A stretch of 64,000 nucleotides of DNA from Cytophagaceae bacterium (GTDB lineage Bacteria; Bacteroidota; Bacteroidia; Cytophagales; Spirosomataceae), in NCBI GenBank assembly GCA_016722655.1, contig JADKIR010000004.1, positions 310,001 through 374,000 on the forward strand, read 5' to 3'. Shown here piece after piece: positions 8,361-16,923 of the stretch. The number at the start of each line of letters is the position of its first letter. The first letter of the stretch is position 1. Made by a program: the position numbers and the translations under genes. The notes under the pieces were generated by a model that saw only the letters and a program-made list of their open reading frames with translations, did not search any database and was not told the DNA's origin.

Positions 8361-8394
8361 AGAAGAGCGATTGTAAAATCACAATCGCTCTTCT
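8361..8394 (+). terminator. Strong hairpin after arsM
   Basis: A perfect 14-bp stem, AGAAGAGCGATTGT pairing with ACAATCGCTCTTCT around aaaatc, begins four bases after the arsM stop. It is followed by aaaatttt instead of a pure T tract, so it may act as a terminator of modest strength or as 3'-end protection. Confidence 0.7.
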
Positions 8395-8472
8395 AAAATT
8401 TTAAAATCTATAAATCTAAAGTAAAATGTTCATTACTGATTTTTAAAAATAAATCAGACAAAGAAATTTATA

Positions 8473-9888
8473 TTACTTTCTATATTGCTCTACAATCCTT
8501 TGAAGTGCCTTTAAAGTATCCAGATTAGAGAAGAAATCGTACATCTGAATATGTCCGTCGTAATCAAGTGTCAATGCCTCCTGCAAATATTTATAGGCCT
8601 CATTGTAAGTGGTATTGTACAAAAGATACACTGTGGCACGGTAATACAAATCGGCGGCTTCGGGCATATCTTCTATGGCATCATAAATAATCTCAAATGC
8701 TCTGATATAATTTTCCTGATCAAAATAGAGTAATGACCAGTTGAGCCAGATATCGACATTGGTTGAATCCATATCAGACGCCCTGAAATATGCCTCATGA
8801 GCCGATATTACATTACCAAGCTTTGCTTCGTTGTCAGCCAAAAGGAGCCAATAGTCGGCACTGATGTCATTGGTTTTGATGGCTTTTTTTACAAAATGTA
8901 TCGATTCCAGATATTTTTCCTGCTCATAAAGAACAGAAGCCATCCCAAACCAGGCATCATCCCAAAGTTCATCGAGTTCTGTGGCTTTTTTATAAAATTT
9001 GTAGGCATCAGCAAATTCCTCCAATTTTTCATGGGCTGCACCTAAATGGGTGAGCACTTCAGCAGAAGGCACTTCAAACTTAAGCGTATTTGTAAAAGAC
9101 TCTTTGGCCTCAACGAACTCATCGAGGTTCATTTGACTCAAGCCCAGGTTATACCAACCAGAAGAAAACTTACCATTGATAGTAACCGAATAATCAAATG
9201 CATCTTTGGCTTTATCATATTGATTCTGAAGATTATATGATTGCCCTAAAGCAAACCAAGCCAAATAATTATATGGATCATTGTCAATTAAGTGATTGAA
9301 ATATATGATTCCATCTGGCAGGATTTTCTGTACATCAAAACAATAAACAAGCTCATTATAAACCAGTTCGTTTCTTGTTTCGCAATCCACTGCTTTTTTC
9401 AAAACCTCAATGGCTTCATCAACTTTGCCCAGCCCGGTCAGTGCCATTCCCATCTGAAAAAAGACATTCTCTTTTTCATCGACCAAAGGCAAAATCTGGT
9501 TAAAAATACTGAGGGCTTCCGCATTCTCACCAGAATAAATGAGAATTATGCCTCGTAAAAACTCAATCTCAGTATCAGAAGGATTGAAAATCGCGGCATG
9601 ATCCAGAAGTTCAGTTGCTTCGTCAAGTTCAAATCTGTTGATTAAAATTTGAGCTTTGCCAAGCATGAGTTCCAGAGAATGCTCGTACTGATTTAAGCCC
9701 GAATTGCAGGCTTTTAGGGCTAGGTCTAGTTTCCCGGCAAGTAAATAATATTCAACAAGAGACTCAAAAACTTCCTCACTAAAGTAGGGAGTTTCTTTTT
9801 TTTTGATCATCGATTCAAACCTTTTGGCTGCATCGGCCATGGTGGCCTCGTTTGACTCGTCAAAATACTCACTAAAGTCTTGATTCAT
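8473..9888 (-). CDS. Tetratricopeptide-repeat protein
   Basis: A 471-residue protein made almost wholly of TPR helix pairs of about 34 residues. Examples are ALKACNSGLNQYEHSLELML, AWFALGQSYNLQNQYDKAKD and SGWYNLGLSQMNLDEFVEAK. The N-terminus is acidic (DFSEYFDESNEATMADAAKRF), without signal peptide or membrane segment, so a cytoplasmic scaffold is likely. The partner is unknown. The gene reads alone and shows no linkage to its neighbours. The same architecture is common in Cytophagales genomes as uncharacterised housekeeping TPR proteins. Confidence 0.88.
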   Translation of the reverse strand: MNQDFSEYFDESNEATMADAAKRFESMIKKKETPYFSEEVFESLVEYYLLAGKLDLALKACNSGLNQYEHSLELMLGKAQILINRFELDEATELLDHAAIFNPSDTEIEFLRGIILIYSGENAEALSIFNQILPLVDEKENVFFQMGMALTGLGKVDEAIEVLKKAVDCETRNELVYNELVYCFDVQKILPDGIIYFNHLIDNDPYNYLAWFALGQSYNLQNQYDKAKDAFDYSVTINGKFSSGWYNLGLSQMNLDEFVEAKESFTNTLKFEVPSAEVLTHLGAAHEKLEEFADAYKFYKKATELDELWDDAWFGMASVLYEQEKYLESIHFVKKAIKTNDISADYWLLLADNEAKLGNVISAHEAYFRASDMDSTNVDIWLNWSLLYFDQENYIRAFEIIYDAIEDMPEAADLYYRATVYLLYNTTYNEAYKYLQEALTLDYDGHIQMYDFFSNLDTLKALQRIVEQYRK

Positions 9889-9985
9889 GCAGTAATGTAG
9901 GTTTTCAAATATTATAGATTACTCAATTTTAAAATTAATGGCTTTTTTGTTTAAACAAAAAAAAAAGAAAAATAATTTCGAAAAA

Positions 9986-10990
9986 CTATTTTTGAGCTTT
10001 TGCCAGAAAATATGGGCAAATACGATTCAAAGTATTGTCTAAAGAATTAAACTTATACCCTAAAGCCTTAATTATCTTGCTGTTATCGTAATGTATTTTC
10101 ATTGAGGCCGACCTCGCAGTCTCTTTGGTTATGAGTGGATCAGAGCCCATAAAAAAGGAACGAATTGCTTCCAAACGCCAGATTATGGCCAACCAAAAAG
10201 ATTTCACCTCAATTGCCGGCGGTCTTTTACCAAATTTAAGAGCCACTTTTTCAAAAAAATCTTTATACGAAATCATACCGGCAGAAACACAAAATCTTTC
10301 ATTTTTGATATCGCTCTCAAGCAATTCAACTGAAATATTGACCAAATCTTCCAGGTCAATATAATTGAGATAACCTGCAGTATAAAAAGGTTTTTCTTCG
10401 AAAATATATTTTAAAATCTTTGTAGAGGAACGATTCCAGTCGCCTTCACCAAAAATTATGGATGGATTTACCACCACCACATCAAGACCTTCGGCCATAC
10501 CACGCCAAACTTCTTCTTCTCCTTTAAATTTAGAAATGGCATAATGCGAATTGGAATCAGAATCTTCCCACTTTTGATTTTCATATACATTGAAGGTCTG
10601 GTCCTTGTTTTCCTTATTGATAGCTGGCCTTCCAAAAGCAGCCACCGAACTCACATAAAGCAGTTTTTTAACTTTGTTTTCCAAACAGGAATTCACGACA
10701 TTGGCTGTACCCTCGACGTTGGTTTTATACAAACTTGCCCTGTCTTTAGGCGAAAATGAGACAACCGCTGCTGCATGAATGACCCAATCTTTATCTACTG
10801 TTGCCTGAGAAAGGACCAATACATCCAGTATATCTCCTTCAATAATTTTAATATTTCGAAGGGCCGAATTCTGTAATAAAAAATCCTGGGCGTTTCTTAC
10901 CAAAACACTGATTTCATGACCCATAGAATTCAGTTTTTTTAATAATGCAGACCCAACCAACCCGGTAGCACCTGTAATCAACACCTTCAT
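9986..10990 (-). CDS. NAD-dependent epimerase/dehydratase family protein (extended SDR)
   Basis: A 334-residue protein counted from the ATG at 10990, which starts directly at the nucleotide-binding strand MKVLITGATGLVGSALL. A longer frame from 11023 would run through the promoter element at 11008-11015. The motif GATGLVGS binds NAD(P). The catalytic YxxxK is YAISKFKGEEE, preceded by the serine of LLYVSSVAAFG. It resembles dihydroflavonol-4-reductase/NAD-sugar epimerase-like enzymes of Bacteroidota, which often act on hopanoid or sugar substrates. The substrate is not determined here. Confidence 0.85.
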   Translation of the reverse strand: MKVLITGATGLVGSALLKKLNSMGHEISVLVRNAQDFLLQNSALRNIKIIEGDILDVLVLSQATVDKDWVIHAAAVVSFSPKDRASLYKTNVEGTANVVNSCLENKVKKLLYVSSVAAFGRPAINKENKDQTFNVYENQKWEDSDSNSHYAISKFKGEEEVWRGMAEGLDVVVVNPSIIFGEGDWNRSSTKILKYIFEEKPFYTAGYLNYIDLEDLVNISVELLESDIKNERFCVSAGMISYKDFFEKVALKFGKRPPAIEVKSFWLAIIWRLEAIRSFFMGSDPLITKETARSASMKIHYDNSKIIKALGYKFNSLDNTLNRICPYFLAKAQK

Positions 10991-11007
10991 ATATACTCTA
11001 TTTTGCA

Positions 11008-11015
11008 CAAAATTA
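11008..11015 (-). promoter_or_regulatory. -7 promoter element upstream of the SDR gene
   Basis: The minus strand reads TAATTTTG, a TAnnTTTG match, 17 bases before the chosen start codon. This supports the short N-terminus. A clear -33 box was not seen. Confidence 0.5.
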
Positions 11016-11071
11016 GTCTGCAAAACTTATAATCCGGTTATTATTCGGGCTTTAAATCTAAAAAAACATTA

Positions 11072-12004
11072 TTATTCAACCACCCACAAGCCTCTGATTT
11101 CGTTGGGCTTATAACCTTTTGCTTTATCAGCCGGATAATACTTTGAAATTTTCTCCATCGTTTCCGAATTAATTTCTGCCTCGCTGCCGTGGCATTGCAT
11201 ACACATCTGATTGGTCAGTATTGGATAATACCCTACTTTTTTACCATCAATGACTTTGCTGCCAGGTTTTGGTTCAATACCCATTTTAAGATTATCTTTA
11301 AGCAACTGTATATAAGCTATTTCGGATTCATTTGCAGCATTTTTTGGGTTTCTGTTTTTATCTGAAACTCTTTTTACATTTACCTTTAAAACATTGGCCA
11401 TACTATCTGTCAAAAACATGGCTTTGTCATTGCAAAAATTCATCGCATGTACTGCTCCGCCTTTGTTTAAGGCTCCCATCAAATTTTTTCCAAGTTCTTG
11501 CTGAGCTCTCATGGACAATTTCTTTCCTTTTGCCAGAAATGAGGTATCCTCTTCCATCATCTGATTGCCGTTTCCCATTTCTTTTTTATAATGCTCTTCA
11601 AACCACTCAGGCTGCTCAATGTTGTTTCTGTATATATATTTTGCAATTTTCTCAACATCACTTTTCGAATATTCCACTTTCGGCATAAGATTAAACCGAC
11701 GTTTTGCCCCCGGCATTTTTGATTTTTCATCAGTTGGATTCAAGACAAAACTCACCAAATCATTGACGAATTGCTCTTCCGACATTTTTTCTGTAAAATA
11801 ATGTTTTTTTACAGCGATCATGGGAGGAGCCAACCGATTACTTTCTGTAGCATTTGGACTATGACAAGTGTAACAGTTTTGTTCCATCAATACCAGCCCT
11901 TCCTCTTTTTTAATACCTTGAGCAGGATTTTTTCCTGTTTTACAAGCTAAAACTGCGATTATACCCGAAAATAAAATTGCGATAGTGTATGTTCTTTTCT
12001 TCAT
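11072..12004 (-). CDS. Cytochrome c lipoprotein with DUF3365-like heme domain
   Basis: A 310-residue lipoprotein. The start at 12004 gives a signal peptide ending in a lipobox, AVLAC, with Cys near residue 21. Two heme c sites are visible: NCYTCHSPNA in an N-terminal mono-heme domain (about residues 42-130) and QMCMQCHG in the C-terminal part, within a DUF3365 (Tll0287-like) domain that includes ALNKGGAVHAMNFCNDKA. It should sit on the periplasmic face of a membrane and carry electrons or sense redox state. DUF3365 domains often occur in sensors. No kinase or oxidase gene is adjacent. Confidence 0.85.
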   Translation of the reverse strand: MKKRTYTIAILFSGIIAVLACKTGKNPAQGIKKEEGLVLMEQNCYTCHSPNATESNRLAPPMIAVKKHYFTEKMSEEQFVNDLVSFVLNPTDEKSKMPGAKRRFNLMPKVEYSKSDVEKIAKYIYRNNIEQPEWFEEHYKKEMGNGNQMMEEDTSFLAKGKKLSMRAQQELGKNLMGALNKGGAVHAMNFCNDKAMFLTDSMANVLKVNVKRVSDKNRNPKNAANESEIAYIQLLKDNLKMGIEPKPGSKVIDGKKVGYYPILTNQMCMQCHGSEAEINSETMEKISKYYPADKAKGYKPNEIRGLWVVE

Positions 12005-12150
12005 TTTTAAATATTTCAAAATCAAATATTTTCACAATTACCACCAAAGAGAACCCAAAGCCAATGACATTTATCACAGAAGTGGTTTTGCCAAATAAAA
12101 AATTGCAAATCCAGGCTAATAAATAAGCCCATATTTTGGAAATTAAACTT

Positions 12151-12158
12151 TATTTTTG
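12151..12158 (+). promoter_or_regulatory. Possible -7 element for the barnase-barstar pair
   Basis: TATTTTTG fits TAnnTTTG and lies 22 bases before the ribonuclease start. No -33 TTTG at the normal spacing was found, so this is tentative. Confidence 0.4.
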
Positions 12159-12180
12159 TACCTATTTTTAAAAAAAATCA

Positions 12181-12648
12181 ATGGAAAAAACCAAAATCCC
12201 TGAATTTGTTAAATATCTGATATTCCTGCTCCTGGGTATTGTGATAGGTTATTTTGTAAGAAAAAACCACATTTCAGATACTAATAATCCGGCACATCAA
12301 ACCGAAATAAGTATTCAAGAAAAAAATGAAAGTAGTGCCAAAAAATCAACTCAAAATACAGATTTTGAAACCCCTAAGGACTTCCCAAAATATGTAAATG
12401 AAGTTTTAGAATATGTAACAAAATACCAAAAAGCACCTGAAGGGTATGTGGGTGGCAGGAAATTTAAAAATCTTGAGAAATTATTACCACAGAAATCAGA
12501 CAGCGGGCAAAGAATAAATTATCAGGAATGGGATGTTCACGAGCATGTAGAAGGTCAAAACCGCGGAGCCGAAAGGTTGGTAACCGGGGATGACGGCAGT
12601 GCATATTATACCGATGACCATTATGATTCTTTCAAAAAAATAAGATAA
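12181..12648 (+). CDS. Barnase-family exported ribonuclease
   Basis: A 155-residue protein with an N-terminal membrane segment (about residues 9-26), a low-complexity Ser/Lys linker, and a barnase/RNase N1 domain from about residue 64. The catalytic residues align with barnase: E116 in YQEWDV is the general base, R128 and R132 in NRGAERL match R83 and R87, and H147 in TDDHYDSF matches H102. The spacing of 15 from R132 to H147 equals that of barnase, and the C-terminus KKIR also matches. It would cleave single-stranded RNA after guanosine. The hydrophobic segment lacks a clear cleavage site, so the enzyme could be secreted or membrane-tethered. A barstar gene follows 43 bases downstream. Confidence 0.88.
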   Translation: MEKTKIPEFVKYLIFLLLGIVIGYFVRKNHISDTNNPAHQTEISIQEKNESSAKKSTQNTDFETPKDFPKYVNEVLEYVTKYQKAPEGYVGGRKFKNLEKLLPQKSDSGQRINYQEWDVHEHVEGQNRGAERLVTGDDGSAYYTDDHYDSFKKIR

Positions 12649-12691
12649 AAGATTATTTGCTATCTGAATTTTTTCAAAACAAAAAATTAAC

Positions 12692-13099
12692 ATGAATAAC
12701 CTTTCAATATGTATTCCGGCAGATTTCCCTGAAGAATTTGGGGTAATAAAAATAGATGCCAACAAAACCAAAACCCTTCGTGAATTTTACGAAGTAATGG
12801 CCGAAGTCTTTGAATTTCCCGATTATTTTGGATTTAATCTTGACTCTTTTGACGAAATGATCAATGATCTGAGCTGGATTGAGGATGAAAAACTGGCTGT
12901 ATATTTCGAAAATTCGGAATCTTTTTTGGTCAACGAACGCAACGAAACCAAAATCATTACCTTGCTCGACATGCTGGATGCTACTTGTGAAGATTGGAAA
13001 TGGATGGAAGAGGTGGATGATGAATTGCCAAAAAAAAGCTTGCTTTTTGGGTTTTCGGCAGGAGAAAGAATTCAGGACTTATTGAACAAACTTTCCTGA
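12692..13099 (+). CDS. Barstar-family ribonuclease inhibitor (immunity protein)
   Basis: A 135-residue cytoplasmic protein without a signal peptide. The barstar signature is FPDYFGFNLDSFDEM at about residues 42-56. Y45 and D51 correspond to barstar Y29 and D35. The key D39 of barstar, which plugs the barnase active site, is a glutamate here (E55). A C-terminal extension of about 35 residues follows the usual end of the fold. Its place directly after the ribonuclease gene fits protection of the producing cell. Family assignment is firm; binding to the neighbouring enzyme is inferred. Confidence 0.85.
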   Translation: MNNLSICIPADFPEEFGVIKIDANKTKTLREFYEVMAEVFEFPDYFGFNLDSFDEMINDLSWIEDEKLAVYFENSESFLVNERNETKIITLLDMLDATCEDWKWMEEVDDELPKKSLLFGFSAGERIQDLLNKLS

Positions 13100-13173
13100 A
13101 AAACGTTTTTAAAATAAAAAACGACATTATTTTCGGCACAGACCGAAGTATTTTTTCTAAGAAATATTAACAG

Positions 13174-14226
13174 ATGAAATCATATTTTTTGCAGGTAAAA
13201 GAGGTAATCAGAGAAACTGAAGACACGGTAACTATACTTTTTTGGCATCCACTAAGTGAACAAATAAAATATTTAGCAGGGCAATTTTTAACTGTATCCA
13301 TACCGGGACCCGACGGTAAAAAGGTAAAAAGAAGCTACTCGATGAGCACTTCACCTGCCTCTGACACCGCTGTTGGCATTACAGTAAAACGTGTTCACAA
13401 AGGACTGGTTTCCAATTATTTAAACGACCAAATAAAAACCGGAGACTTTCTGGAAGTAATTGAGCCTATGGGGAACTTCACGTTCAATCCGGCAACTTTT
13501 AACGGCAAACATCTGATATTAATCGGAGCAGGTAGTGGTATAACTCCCCTGATGTCCATTGCTAAAACTGCCCTCAAAACACTTCCCGGCTTAAAAGTTA
13601 GCCTGCTTTATGGCAGCCGAAACGAAAACCAGATTATTTTTAAAAAGGAATTGGATGCTTTAGAAAGCACCTTTCATGGAAGATTTGGTGTAACGCATAT
13701 AATCAGTCAAAGCACCGATACCTGGGTGGGACTGAAAGGCAGAATACATCAGGCAAATACCATCATGTGGTTGAAAGAAATTGATGCGGATTTAAAAAAT
13801 GACCAGATTTTTGTATGCGGACCTGAAGAAATCATTGATAATACACTTAAAATAGCTGAGTTATATGACATCCCCAAAGAAAGGATGCACTATGAGCGGT
13901 TTAACGCTCCTGTAAACACCGATTCCGAAAATGAAGGTGGCGAAGAGCTAAAAAAACAAACAGTTACTGTTAAATACGACGGAGAAACGCATGAATTCGA
14001 GGTAGAACCACACCAAACTATCCTTGAAGCCGCCCTGGACCAGAATATTGAGTTACCCTACTCGTGCCAGGCCGGTATGTGTACGGCATGCCTGGGAAAA
14101 TGTACTTCTGGAAAAATCAAAATGGACGAAGAAGAGGGATTGACCGACAAGGAAATCGAGCAAGGCTATGTGCTGACCTGCGTGTCACACCCAATTACAG
14201 AAGGAGTGATTTTAGAGATTGATTAA
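13174..14226 (+). CDS. Flavin reductase with C-terminal 2Fe-2S ferredoxin domain (PaaE/HCP-reductase type)
   Basis: A 350-residue modular electron-transfer protein. The order is an FAD-binding barrel (about 1-105; KRSYSMSTSP binds flavin), an NAD(P)-binding domain (about 110-240; LILIGAGSGITPLMSIA and the FVCGPEEI segment), and a plant-type 2Fe-2S domain (about 262-350). The cluster ligands are in SCQAGMCTAC, with spacing C-x4-C-x2-C, and a fourth cysteine in LTCVSHP. It passes electrons from NAD(P)H through FAD and the cluster to an oxygenase or similar partner. The best match in layout is PaaE of phenylacetyl-CoA epoxidase, but no paaABCD genes lie nearby, so the partner is unknown. Confidence 0.88.
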   Translation: MKSYFLQVKEVIRETEDTVTILFWHPLSEQIKYLAGQFLTVSIPGPDGKKVKRSYSMSTSPASDTAVGITVKRVHKGLVSNYLNDQIKTGDFLEVIEPMGNFTFNPATFNGKHLILIGAGSGITPLMSIAKTALKTLPGLKVSLLYGSRNENQIIFKKELDALESTFHGRFGVTHIISQSTDTWVGLKGRIHQANTIMWLKEIDADLKNDQIFVCGPEEIIDNTLKIAELYDIPKERMHYERFNAPVNTDSENEGGEELKKQTVTVKYDGETHEFEVEPHQTILEAALDQNIELPYSCQAGMCTACLGKCTSGKIKMDEEEGLTDKEIEQGYVLTCVSHPITEGVILEID

Positions 14227-14348
14227 GAAATAATTACAACCTTTTTGAGAAAATTTGTATCTTTATAAAAAAGTAAAAATTTTCCATCTGAAATTGTGAC
14301 CAAAGGATTTTGGTCTAGTCAAATATGCATTACTATCGAGTGAACAAA

Positions 14349-14549
14349 ATGTTTAAGTCTAAACGACTTTGGATTATTGTGTTAATTGCACTTGTTGCCT
14401 TTCCGTTCGCGTCTTATTCCAAACAGCCCAAACCGAAAAGGATGAAAAAGTTGCCAACCACTGTTAGAAGAATCAGAACTTTTGACGAACCGGGTACTTT
14501 TATTCTTGAGAGTCCATTGCTTTTGAAGAAGAATGTTTTTATTGCATAA
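14349..14549 (+). CDS. Small exported basic protein, unknown function
   Basis: A 66-residue protein counted from ATG 14349. An ATG at 14325 would add eight residues ahead of the signal peptide. The N-terminus MFKSKRLWIIVLIALVAFPF is a typical signal sequence, followed by a very basic stretch (KQPKPKRMKKLP, RRIR) and a short tail. I do not recognise a family. A terminator closes the gene, which supports real transcription. Confidence 0.55.
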   Translation: MFKSKRLWIIVLIALVAFPFASYSKQPKPKRMKKLPTTVRRIRTFDEPGTFILESPLLLKKNVFIA

Positions 14550-14566
14550 ATCCCATTGTTACGGAA

Positions 14567-14590
14567 GGCGGACCAAAAGTTCGCCTTTTT
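14567..14590 (+). terminator. Rho-independent terminator
   Basis: GGCGGAC-caaaa-GTTCGCC forms a seven-pair stem with one G-U pair and is followed by five T. It ends the small-protein transcript and overlaps the stop of the convergent M16 peptidase gene by two bases. Confidence 0.8.
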
Positions 14591-15815
14591 ATTTGTAAAT
14601 CAACTGCGAAAGCTCTTCGTTATCAAACATTTCATTGGCTAAATCCTGCAAGACTCCGGCATTTATATCATCAATTTCATCAAAAATTTGACTTAAAGTT
14701 TCCACTTTACCCAAATCCAGAATACTTTTGGCCATCATGAGCATAAAACCCTGATTGCTTTCTTCAGCCATGGCAAGTTGACCCTTAAGCTGCTCCTTCA
14801 AGGTTCTGATCTGAACATCACCCATTTTTCGTTCTTTCAGGATCTCCAATTCTTTTTTGACAAGTTTTAGAGATTTATTGAGATTTTGCGGGTCAGTACC
14901 AAAAAATATCCCAAAGAAACCGGTATCGCTAAAACTTGTATAATTGGCCTCTATCTGATACACCAGGCCATATTTTTCACGAAGAGTAAGGTTAAAACGA
15001 GAATTCATTCCCGGCCCGCCCAGCAAATTGACCAGTGCAAAAAAAGGAAGCCTGTTTTTGTGATGCAAGGCATAAGCCTGGCGACCAATAGCTACATGTG
15101 CCTGGTTATTGTTTTTTTCTAATATTTGGTTTTGGGTGAAATAAATATCGGGTGTCAATCTTATTCTTTGCGTATGCTTAGGTAAAATATCCCCAAGATA
15201 TTTTTCTGCCATTTTTTGTACTTTCTTTGGCTCCAGATTTCCTACCACAGAAAAGATAACTTTATCGGTATCAAGATTTTCAGAAATAAAATTCAGGAAA
15301 TCTTCTCTTTTAAAGGCTTTTACACTTTCCTGAGTACCCAAAATATTGATTCCCAGCTGATGTTGTGGAAAAACAATAGCGTCAAACTCATCCTGAATGG
15401 CATCTTCGGGCGAGTCGAGGTACATCGACATCTCCTCCAGGATCACCCCACGCTCAACTTCGAGTTGCTTTTCGGGAAAAATACTATTGAAGGCAATATC
15501 AGACAATAAATCAACTGCCTTTTCGAAATGGGTGTCTAAAACTGAAGCATAAAAACAAATCTTCTCTTTGGTGGTATAGGCATTGAGCTCCCCTCCTACT
15601 GCCTCCAGGCTGTTGATAATGTGGTAAGCTTTACGTTTTTGAGTGCCTTTAAAGGCCATATGCTCCCAAAAATGGGCCAGCCCGGCCTGGTGAGGTTTTT
15701 CATCGCGACTGCCAATATCAAGCATGATACCGCAGTGGGCAATTTTGGTATTTGAGACAAATTTATGAGCTACCCTGATTCCATTAGGTAGCGTATATAA
15801 TTGATATTCAGACAT
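14589..15815 (-). CDS. M16 family zinc metallopeptidase
   Basis: A 408-residue peptidase, counted from ATG 15815, which begins MSEYQLYTLPNGIRVA as M16 proteins do. A start at 15851 would lie inside the promoter element. The inverted zinc motif HxxEH is HFWEHMAFKGT at about residues 50-60, with the distal glutamate expected in RGVILEEM around residue 130. It has one N-terminal catalytic and one C-terminal M16 domain, the typical length for bacterial processing-peptidase-like members. No signal peptide is visible. The role is probably degradation or maturation of small peptides. Confidence 0.9.
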   Translation of the reverse strand: MSEYQLYTLPNGIRVAHKFVSNTKIAHCGIMLDIGSRDEKPHQAGLAHFWEHMAFKGTQKRKAYHIINSLEAVGGELNAYTTKEKICFYASVLDTHFEKAVDLLSDIAFNSIFPEKQLEVERGVILEEMSMYLDSPEDAIQDEFDAIVFPQHQLGINILGTQESVKAFKREDFLNFISENLDTDKVIFSVVGNLEPKKVQKMAEKYLGDILPKHTQRIRLTPDIYFTQNQILEKNNNQAHVAIGRQAYALHHKNRLPFFALVNLLGGPGMNSRFNLTLREKYGLVYQIEANYTSFSDTGFFGIFFGTDPQNLNKSLKLVKKELEILKERKMGDVQIRTLKEQLKGQLAMAEESNQGFMLMMAKSILDLGKVETLSQIFDEIDDINAGVLQDLANEMFDNEELSQLIYK

Positions 15816-15848
15816 TAATTTCTTTTCCGTAACATTCAAAAAAGTCTG

Positions 15849-15856
15849 CAAAGCTA
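15849..15856 (-). promoter_or_regulatory. -7 promoter element for the M16 peptidase gene
   Basis: The minus strand reads TAGCTTTG followed by CAGA, a TAnnTTTG match 33 bases before ATG 15815. Its position decides the start of that gene in favour of 15815. The 234 bases between here and 16090 are AT-rich and show nothing else I can name. Confidence 0.6.
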
Positions 15857-16089
15857 ATACATTATATGCTAAATAATACTTTAGAATTTAATAAAACGCT
15901 TTGTCTGAATAATTCAACAAGATTTCTCACCAAAAAGTGCTTGTATAATTTTAGAAGTTACCTTCTTCAATATAGAATGTAATTCGAATTATAATTATGA
16001 TTAATATCCATCAATAATTATTAAACAGAACTATTTATTTTATAATCTGGTTTTTACAGATTAATATTGTAAAGAAATTAAATACATAT

Positions 16090-16245
16090 ATGGCATTGAC
16101 AATCAAAGGTATTCCAACACTAAAAAGCAAAGAAGCCAAAGATTTTATTTCAAGAGCTGAGGCTTCGATAGCTAAAAAAGGTAGCGTAGATTTCAGTAAA
16201 CAATTGGAATCGACTAAAAGAATTTTAGAAAAAGCTAAATTATAA
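16090..16245 (+). CDS. Small protein, candidate antitoxin of the GNAT pair
   Basis: A 51-residue protein beginning MALTIKGIPTLKSKEAKDF, with an alanine/lysine-rich helix and the end VDFSKQLESTKRILEKAKL. Small proteins of this pattern (GIP-x-L...A-x-x-F near the start, DFSKQ near the end) are, from memory, common in Bacteroidota just before toxin-like genes. It is not a standard ribbon-helix-helix DUF1778 protein. Its stop lies ten bases before the start of the acetyltransferase gene on the same strand. Function as an antitoxin is inferred from the layout. Confidence 0.65.
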   Translation: MALTIKGIPTLKSKEAKDFISRAEASIAKKGSVDFSKQLESTKRILEKAKL

Positions 16246-16255
16246 ATGCACTGAA

Positions 16256-16855
16256 TTGAACTTTTTAGAAGAATCCTGCACTTTTTACACACTCACACCA
16301 GAATTAATTGAATCTTCTAATCAATTTGATTGTGGTCATTCTGACTTAAATGAATTTTTTCTAAAAGATGCTGAAAGTTATGCCAATCAATTACTGGGCA
16401 AATCCTATTGTTTTATTGATAATAATGATTTAAAATCAATAGTTTGTGCATTCTCTATTTCAAACGATAGTATAAAGGCAAGTCTGTTACCCAGAGGCAG
16501 AAAAGATAAAGTAACTAAACAAATCCCTCATGTCAAAACCTCTAAAAATTACCCCGCAGTTTTAATAGGAAGGCTTGGTGTCAGTGTAAATTACAAAAAT
16601 CAAGGAATTGGAAAAAGTTTAATGGACTTTATAAAATCATGGTTTATTGACCCACAAAATAAAACCGGATGTCGTTTTGTTGTCGTTGATGCATATAATG
16701 AAAACCTACCTATTAAATATTATAAATCATGTGGTTTTGATTTTCTTTTTAGTACAGAAGATCAGGAGAAACGTTATTCAAATATTCAATCTTCAGATCC
16801 ATTAAAAACCAGATTAATGTTCTTCGATTTAATTCTTTTGAAAAATCAATTATAA
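16256..16855 (+). CDS. GNAT acetyltransferase, candidate toxin
   Basis: A 199-residue acetyltransferase; the only upstream start that keeps the whole domain is TTG at 16256. Near the N-terminus is the pattern FDCGHSDLNEFFLKDA, typical of the TacT/AtaT-like toxin branch. The acetyl-CoA loop is NYKNQGIGKSLMDF, matching Q/R-x-x-G-x-G/A, and a conserved tyrosine lies in IKYYKSCGF. In known pairs such enzymes acetylate the amino group of charged tRNA and stop translation. A 51-residue gene precedes it by ten bases. An ATG at 16246 leads to an immediate stop. Toxin activity is inferred from family and layout. Confidence 0.75.
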   Translation: MNFLEESCTFYTLTPELIESSNQFDCGHSDLNEFFLKDAESYANQLLGKSYCFIDNNDLKSIVCAFSISNDSIKASLLPRGRKDKVTKQIPHVKTSKNYPAVLIGRLGVSVNYKNQGIGKSLMDFIKSWFIDPQNKTGCRFVVVDAYNENLPIKYYKSCGFDFLFSTEDQEKRYSNIQSSDPLKTRLMFFDLILLKNQL

Positions 16856-16923
16856 ATATTCAAAAAACCAAATTCTCCATTTTTTCAAAAAAATCATAAA
16901 AATGAAAGCCGAAAATCCTATTT

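Noticed and set aside
16246..16254. ATG after the antitoxin stop as start of the GNAT gene
   Set aside because: It reads ATG-CAC-TGA and stops at once; the acetyltransferase frame is different and opens with TTG 16256.
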